Below are positions 34,571-38,525 of a stretch of 38,525 nt of DNA, in pieces (the stretch's first letter is position 1; every line of letters begins with the position of its first letter). The notes beneath the pieces were generated by a model that was given only the letters and a program-made list of their open reading frames with translations, did not search any database and was not told the DNA's origin. The translations under genes and the position numbers were made by a program. The DNA is from Rhodospirillaceae bacterium. Its GTDB lineage: Bacteria > Pseudomonadota > Alphaproteobacteria > Kiloniellales > DSM-21159. The DNA is taken from assembly GCA_029265995.1 (NCBI GenBank), contig JAJUFM010000012.1, positions 1-38,525 of the forward strand, written 5' to 3'.

Positions 34571-35860
34571 TCAACGGTAAACCAGTGACGGGAGCCACAT
34601 GGAGAGGGCTGGCACATAGGTTACCAGCAGCAACACGATGACCAGCGGCACCAGGAAAGGGAGCGTGCCTGAAAGTGCCCGCTCGAATGGAATCTTGGCG
34701 ACCCGCGCGAGAACGTAGAGGACCATGCCCACCGGCGGGGTCAGGAGCCCGATCATCAGGTTCAGCACCATGATGACGCCGAAGTGGACCGGATCGACCC
34801 CTACGAAAACCGCAATCGGGAGCAGCACCGGCACCAGGATGGTGATGGCGGCGACCGTCTCCAGGAAGCAGCCAACAATGATTAGGATGATGTTGATCAG
34901 CAGCAGGACGATGATTGGATTTTCGCTGATCTGAAGGATCAGGGAGGCAAACTGCTCCGCGGTCCGCGTGGAGGTGAGGATCCACGCGAAGATCGAAGCT
35001 CCCGCCACGATGAAAAGGATCACCGCGGTGGTTTCGATCGTGTCCATCGATACACGCAGGAACCGCTTCCAGGTCAGGGTGCGATAGATCAGCGTGCCGA
35101 GAAGCAGTGCGTAGAAGCAGGCGGCAATGGCGGCCTCAGTCGGCGTGAAGATGCCGAAGAGGATGCCGCCCACGATGATCACAGGGGTCAGAAGCGAGAG
35201 GAAAGCTGCCTTGAAGCTGTGCCAGAGCAAACAGAGGTTGAAGGCCTGATCGCGCGGGTATCCCCGTCGTCTGGCCGTCCAGGCAACCAGCGCCATGAGC
35301 GCCGCGGCCATCACTAGCCCCGGCACCAGGCCGGCCGCAAAGAGCTGGCCGATGGAAGCGCCGGCAATAACCCCGTAGATAACCATGGGCAAGGAGGGAG
35401 GGATGATCGGGCCGATGGTGGAGGAAGCCGCGGTGACACCGACCGAGAAATCCAGGTCGTAGCCGGCATCCTTCATTGCCTTGATCTCGATCGCTCCCAA
35501 GCCGCCGGCGTCCGCAACGGCGGCGCCGGACATGCCGGCGAAGATCACCGACGCACCGACATTTACATGGCCGAGGCCGCCGCGCATCCAGCCCACGATC
35601 GCCTTGGCGAAGGTGAAGATCCGGTTGGTTATGCCGGCCGTATTCATCAGGTTGCCGGCCAGAATGAAGAAGGGGACCGCCAGCAGGGGAAAGGAATCTA
35701 CCCCGTTCACCATGCGGTGGATAACGACGACCTCCGGCGCATTGCCGGACAGCATGATGTAGACGAGGGAAGAGCCGGCCAGCGCGATTCCGATGGGCGC
35801 CCCGATGATGATCAGGGCGAAAAGCACCACGAACATGATAGCCACGAACAAGGCAGTCAC
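34571..35860 (-). CDS. dctM: TRAP transporter large permease DctM
   Basis: A 429-residue membrane protein of the TRAP large-permease (DctM) family, the Na+-coupled transport channel of the system. It is highly hydrophobic, with about twelve helices plus hairpin loops. Family segments are FVVLFALIIIGAPIGIALAG at the N-terminus, VPFFILAGNLMNTAGIT, MSGAAVADAGGLGAIEIKAM, TAASSTIGPIIPPSLPMVIYG and GLLTPPVGMVLYVLARV. The start is GTG at 35860, overlapping the dctQ stop (GTGA); longer frames lie inside dctQ. The two 'PP' signature hairpins are intact. Translational coupling to dctQ ensures equal amounts of the two membrane subunits. The ligand is set by DctP. Confidence 0.95.
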   Translation of the reverse strand: MTALFVAIMFVVLFALIIIGAPIGIALAGSSLVYIMLSGNAPEVVVIHRMVNGVDSFPLLAVPFFILAGNLMNTAGITNRIFTFAKAIVGWMRGGLGHVNVGASVIFAGMSGAAVADAGGLGAIEIKAMKDAGYDLDFSVGVTAASSTIGPIIPPSLPMVIYGVIAGASIGQLFAAGLVPGLVMAAALMALVAWTARRRGYPRDQAFNLCLLWHSFKAAFLSLLTPVIIVGGILFGIFTPTEAAIAACFYALLLGTLIYRTLTWKRFLRVSMDTIETTAVILFIVAGASIFAWILTSTRTAEQFASLILQISENPIIVLLLINIILIIVGCFLETVAAITILVPVLLPIAVFVGVDPVHFGVIMVLNLMIGLLTPPVGMVLYVLARVAKIPFERALSGTLPFLVPLVIVLLLVTYVPALSMWLPSLVYR

Positions 35861-36435
35861 TCCATCCCGGGACGATCGGGCGTCTGGACTGGCCCGGCCA
35901 TGCGAATAAGGGGGCTGCTGCGGGTGCGCCAATGGACCCAGGCAGCATAGAGAGCGTAGAGGGTGCAGACCGCAAGGCCGGCTGTAACGCCCCAGTAGAT
36001 CAGGGACTTCGGCCAGTCGATGGAGGTCATCGACTGCCGAGTGCGCTGGGCCAGCTGGATGCAGAGCAAAGTCATCTTCGCAAAAAAGGCGACGGAGATC
36101 AGGTCGACCACCGTCGAAAGCACCCGCCTCATCCCCATGGGCATCCAGCGATAGAAGATTTCCACCGCGATGTTGGATTCCTTGCGTACCACCATCACCA
36201 GGCCGAAGAAGGTGGCCCAGATCAGCAGGTAGCGCGCGATCTCTTCAGTCCAGGCGAAGGAGCTGTTGAGCACATAACGGCTAAAGAACTGGAGGAAAAC
36301 GACGAATGCCAAGACCCAGAAGACGACGAAGGGAAAGGCATCGATCCAGCGCAAGTCACTGGTGTCCAGGGCCTCGTCGTCCTCGTCGAGCAGGGGCGTA
36401 GAATCAGGGAGCTCGCCGCCATGAGGAAGCGTCAT
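35857..36435 (-). CDS. dctQ: TRAP transporter small permease DctQ
   Basis: A 192-residue DctQ-family protein with four predicted helices: FPFVVFWVLAFVVFLQFFSRY, YLLIWATFFGLVMVV, a third around VVDLISVAFFAKMTLLCI, and IYWGVTAGLAVCTLYALYAAW. The conserved SRYVLNSSFAWTEEIARYLLIW segment is the DctQ hallmark. An acidic N-terminal tail (LDEDDEALDTSD) of about 25 residues precedes the first helix. DctQ scaffolds DctM and helps dock DctP. It follows dctP by 93 bases, which contain a strong hairpin, and overlaps dctM by four bases. Confidence 0.94.
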   Translation of the reverse strand: MTLPHGGELPDSTPLLDEDDEALDTSDLRWIDAFPFVVFWVLAFVVFLQFFSRYVLNSSFAWTEEIARYLLIWATFFGLVMVVRKESNIAVEIFYRWMPMGMRRVLSTVVDLISVAFFAKMTLLCIQLAQRTRQSMTSIDWPKSLIYWGVTAGLAVCTLYALYAAWVHWRTRSSPLIRMAGPVQTPDRPGME

Positions 36436-36489
36436 TCGCTGCTCCGTTCGCTGCGGGAGAGAAAACTATCTGAAACCAGAGATCAGAAA

Positions 36490-36523
36490 ACGGCAGCACG
36501 CGAGCGACTTCGCGCGCTGCCGT
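36490..36523 (-). terminator. Intercistronic hairpin between dctP and dctQ
   Basis: ACGGCAGC-A-CGCGA (36490-36503) pairs with TCGCG-C-GCTGCCGT (36510-36523): thirteen pairs with one A/C mismatch and a six-base loop. On the minus strand TTTTCTGATCT overlaps and follows the arm, so it has the form of an intrinsic terminator six bases after the dctP stop. It probably lets most transcripts end after dctP, giving more binding protein than permease. Confidence 0.6.
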
Positions 36524-36528
36524 GTCGA

Positions 36529-37518
36529 TCAAAGGTCCTGGAGGCGGTCGTAGACCTCCGGGTCCCAGGTGGCATCGGGACCGCTGTGGGCTTCTACGAC
36601 AAGCTCCCGGAAGGGTGTACGATCGACCTCAACGACCTGCTTGCCCATGTCGCGGAAGGATTGGACCAACTCCTGCTCCAGTTCCCGGATGTCCTGGGTG
36701 CAGTTTTCCGCCGCCTGCTCGATCAGGTCGACCAGGATGTCGCGGTCCGCTTCATCCATGCTATCCCAGGTCGGCCCGCCGATGATGGTAAGCAGCGCGT
36801 CGGTGATGTGGCCGGTCAGGACGATGTACTCCTGCACCTCGTAGAACTTCTTTGCATCGATCGCCGGCAGGGGGTTCTCCTGCGCATCCACCACCCCCTG
36901 CTGCAGCGCCAGGTAGACTTCCGAAAAGGCGATCGGCGCAGGATTGGCGCCGGCGGCTTTCGGGAACATCATATAGAGCGGTGCGTCCGGCACGCGGATC
37001 TTCAGCCCCTGCATGTCTTCGGGCTTCTCGATCGGCTTGTTCGACGTCACGTGGCGCTCGCCGTAGTAGGTAAGCGAAACGATGTGGTTCCCGCTCGCCT
37101 CGTAATAGCCTTCGGACAGCTCCTGAAAGAGGTCGCTGTTGCGGAAAGTCTCCCAGTGGTCGAAGTCGCGGAACATATAGGGCGCGCCACCGATGGCCAC
37201 CGATGGATAAGCGCGGCCGGCGAAAAGCTGCCCGGTATAGATGATATCGACGGTCCCTAGCCCAAGCCCTTCGTTGATGTCCGTTTCCTTGCCCAGGGAG
37301 GAAGCCGGATAGACCTCGATGGTGTAGCGACCATCGGTTGCCTTCTCGAACTCCTCGCCTACCCACTGGGCCCAGTGATGATAGGGCTCGCTCGCTTCGT
37401 AGACGTGAGCCCATTTCAACTCGGTCTGGGCTGAGGCAGAAGCAGCGAAGGTAAAGGCAGCTACGGCAGCCAGAGCACTACCGGCAAAGACTCGCGCAAG
37501 GCGGCTGGTGCTGGACAT
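36529..37518 (-). CDS. dctP: TRAP transporter substrate-binding protein DctP
   Basis: A 329-residue periplasmic binding protein with a Sec signal peptide (1-31, ending SASAQ). The mature protein starts TELKWAHVYEASEPYHHWAQ, typical of the DctP family. Family regions are EKATDGRYTIEVYPASSLG, the MQGLKIRVPDAPLYMMFPKA segment whose Arg (in KIRVP) normally clamps a ligand carboxylate, and EVYLALQQGVVDAQENPL. A Gly/Ala-Pro-Tyr motif (GGAPYMFRDFDHW) lies before the cleft helix. GGGAGGA lies just before the ATG. It has a candidate own promoter upstream and a hairpin downstream. The ligand is very probably a carboxylate; its identity is unknown. Confidence 0.95.
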   Translation of the reverse strand: MSSTSRLARVFAGSALAAVAAFTFAASASAQTELKWAHVYEASEPYHHWAQWVGEEFEKATDGRYTIEVYPASSLGKETDINEGLGLGTVDIIYTGQLFAGRAYPSVAIGGAPYMFRDFDHWETFRNSDLFQELSEGYYEASGNHIVSLTYYGERHVTSNKPIEKPEDMQGLKIRVPDAPLYMMFPKAAGANPAPIAFSEVYLALQQGVVDAQENPLPAIDAKKFYEVQEYIVLTGHITDALLTIIGGPTWDSMDEADRDILVDLIEQAAENCTQDIRELEQELVQSFRDMGKQVVEVDRTPFRELVVEAHSGPDATWDPEVYDRLQDL

Positions 37519-37569
37519 TGTTCCTCCCTATCAGGTCTGGTCATTCTTCTTATGGACAGTCGCGCACCG

Positions 37570-37598
37570 ATAGTTCAGGGCGAATCAAGGTGTGTCAA
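37570..37598 (-). promoter_or_regulatory. Candidate dctP promoter
   Basis: A perfect TTGACA -35 box (37593-37598) lies 17 bases before a poor AACTAT -10 (37570-37575), reading toward dctP. Transcription would start about 45 bases before the ATG. This would let dctPQM be expressed apart from the M81 gene upstream. Support is consensus only. Confidence 0.38.
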
Positions 37599-37628
37599 GA
37601 TGTCGCTGACGATCGTTCGACCAGTAAG

Positions 37629-37673
37629 CTCCGCCGTCGCCACACCGGCTGCCGCATCTGCGCGACGACGGAG
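37629..37673. repeat. Imperfect inverted repeat between the M81 gene and dctP
   Basis: CTCCGCCGTCG (37629-37639) pairs with CGACGACGGAG (37663-37673), ten of eleven positions, around a 23-base loop. Neither strand has a T-run after the hairpin. It lies 24 bases after the M81 stop and could be a Rho-type or stabilising element, or an operator above the dctP promoter. Nothing else is seen in the 178-base gap. Confidence 0.5.
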
Positions 37674-37696
37674 GAAAAAGAGCCTATTTCCAGCTT

Positions 37697-38525
37697 TCAG
37701 ACAGCTCGCCGATCCTCTACGGGGTCTAGCGGGTAAATCGGGCGACGAACCTTGGTGAAGTTGAGCTGGCTGTAATCCGAGGTGCAAACACCCACGCCGG
37801 CGCATTCGATGATGTCCCGCGCGATGTGCTTCAGGCCGGCACGCCAGTGGATGCGGCTCTTCAGCATTACATAGCGCTTTTGCATCGGATCGATCCCAAG
37901 GCTGAGCAGCACGTTGATGTCGTGCGGCTCCACATGACGAGAGATGATGACGATCTCGACGCGACCCGTGTCGAGCACTACCGCCGTGCCCATGTCCATG
38001 GCGACGCCGGCGTACATGGGCCCCTTGTTCCGATAGCGGCCTTCGGAGATGGTCTTGATACGCCCGGTGACCTCGAGCGGCCGGCTTTCGACCGGAAGGC
38101 TCGGCATCGGCAGCTTGCCGCCGAGGCTGAGCGTGACGGTCTGCCCGATGCCCGCGGCCACCGCCTGCTGCACCGCTTCCGGATCGAAGATGGCGAAGGC
38201 CGCGACATCCTCCAGTTCCTGCCGCAAGATCTCCGCCAGAACGGCGGTGGTGTCCATCGTGCCGCCGGAGGCTGCATTGTCGTAGTGGTCCAAAAGGATG
38301 ATCGGGCCTTTTTTGGCATCCGGCGGCGTGGCCTTGGCACGAGCGACAGAGACCGCCAGGGGCTCCGGCCGATAGACGAAAGCCTCCCGCTCCTTCCAGG
38401 CGCTATCCAGCAGCTCGTCGCGCAACCGCTCCGCAAGGGCGCGGTCGTTGTCGGTCACCACCACGACCGAAAGACCCGCGTCGCGGATGTCCGCATGGGG
38501 AAAGCCGACAAAGAGGCTCACTGCC
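37697..38525 (-). CDS. M81 family (MlrC-like) metallopeptidase, C-terminal part (5' end outside window)
   Basis: The frame is open to the right edge, so about 276 C-terminal residues are present and the N-terminus is missing; the GTG near 38521 is an internal Val, not a start. The sequence matches the M81/MlrC family: VGFPHADIRDAGLSVVVVT, then SAWKEREAFV, the Asp-x-x-Asp-Asn and glycine-rich motif LLDHYDNAASGGTMDTTAVL, GIGQTVTLSLGGK, and SLGIDPMQKRYVMLKSRIHW. MlrC is known for degrading linearised microcystin products, but most relatives act on unknown amide or peptide substrates. It lies upstream of dctP in the same direction, suggesting it acts on the TRAP-imported compound or a close derivative. 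Most zinc ligands may lie in the missing part. Confidence 0.88.
   Translation of the reverse strand, partial: AVSLFVGFPHADIRDAGLSVVVVTDNDRALAERLRDELLDSAWKEREAFVYRPEPLAVSVARAKATPPDAKKGPIILLDHYDNAASGGTMDTTAVLAEILRQELEDVAAFAIFDPEAVQQAVAAGIGQTVTLSLGGKLPMPSLPVESRPLEVTGRIKTISEGRYRNKGPMYAGVAMDMGTAVVLDTGRVEIVIISRHVEPHDINVLLSLGIDPMQKRYVMLKSRIHWRAGLKHIARDIIECAGVGVCTSDYSQLNFTKVRRPIYPLDPVEDRRAV

Overview
The window is a GC-rich, gene-dense chromosomal segment from an alphaproteobacterium, probably of a Rhodospirillales/Kiloniellales-like group. That placement is inferred from the rhizobial-type glycerol operon (glpDST facing glpK), the SecA and MutS sequences, the PAN-TPR alpha-2-macroglobulin/PbpC pair, a DctPQM TRAP system and an MlrC-type (M81) protein. 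No rRNA, tRNA, CRISPR array, insertion sequence or prophage is visible. Both outer genes run off the window.

Region 1 (1-5.6 kb) is glycerol uptake and catabolism. On the minus strand, glpD is followed by two ABC ATPase genes, glpS and glpT. glpK is divergent, and the 305-base spacer holds a promoter/operator candidate and an 18-bp tandem duplication. The two ATPases carry complementary defects in their motifs. Region 2 (5.6-9.9 kb) is an envelope cluster of mostly unknown genes: a small orphan ORF, a membrane-anchored TPR protein, a TAXI-like periplasmic binding protein, a bitopic membrane protein with an Ig-like ectodomain, and an MlaA homologue without a lipobox. Region 3 (9.9-17 kb) is housekeeping: mutS, a GSP17M/YflT-like protein, a fumarylacetoacetate hydrolase-family enzyme and secA. 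Region 4 (17.2-24.7 kb) is the alpha-2-macroglobulin/PbpC envelope defence and repair pair.

Region 5 (24.7-27.7 kb) holds a GNAT acetyltransferase closely resembling AAC(3)-I, a NepI-like efflux transporter and a divergent AraC-family regulator. Region 6 (27.7-33.5 kb) is a complete TonB energising module (exbB, two exbD genes, tonB), flanked by two FAD enzymes of 2-hydroxyacid metabolism (an LDHD/GlcD-like dehydrogenase and an LhgO-like oxidase). The second ExbD has Asn where the proton-conducting Asp should be. Region 7 (33.5-38.5 kb) runs on the minus strand: an MlrC-like M81 protein (5' end outside the window), TRAP dctP-dctQ-dctM, and a D-2-hydroxyacid dehydrogenase. Hairpins lie between dctP and dctQ and after dctM. 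Together these look like uptake and processing of a carboxylate.

Family assignments come from motifs and remembered family sequences; no database search was run.
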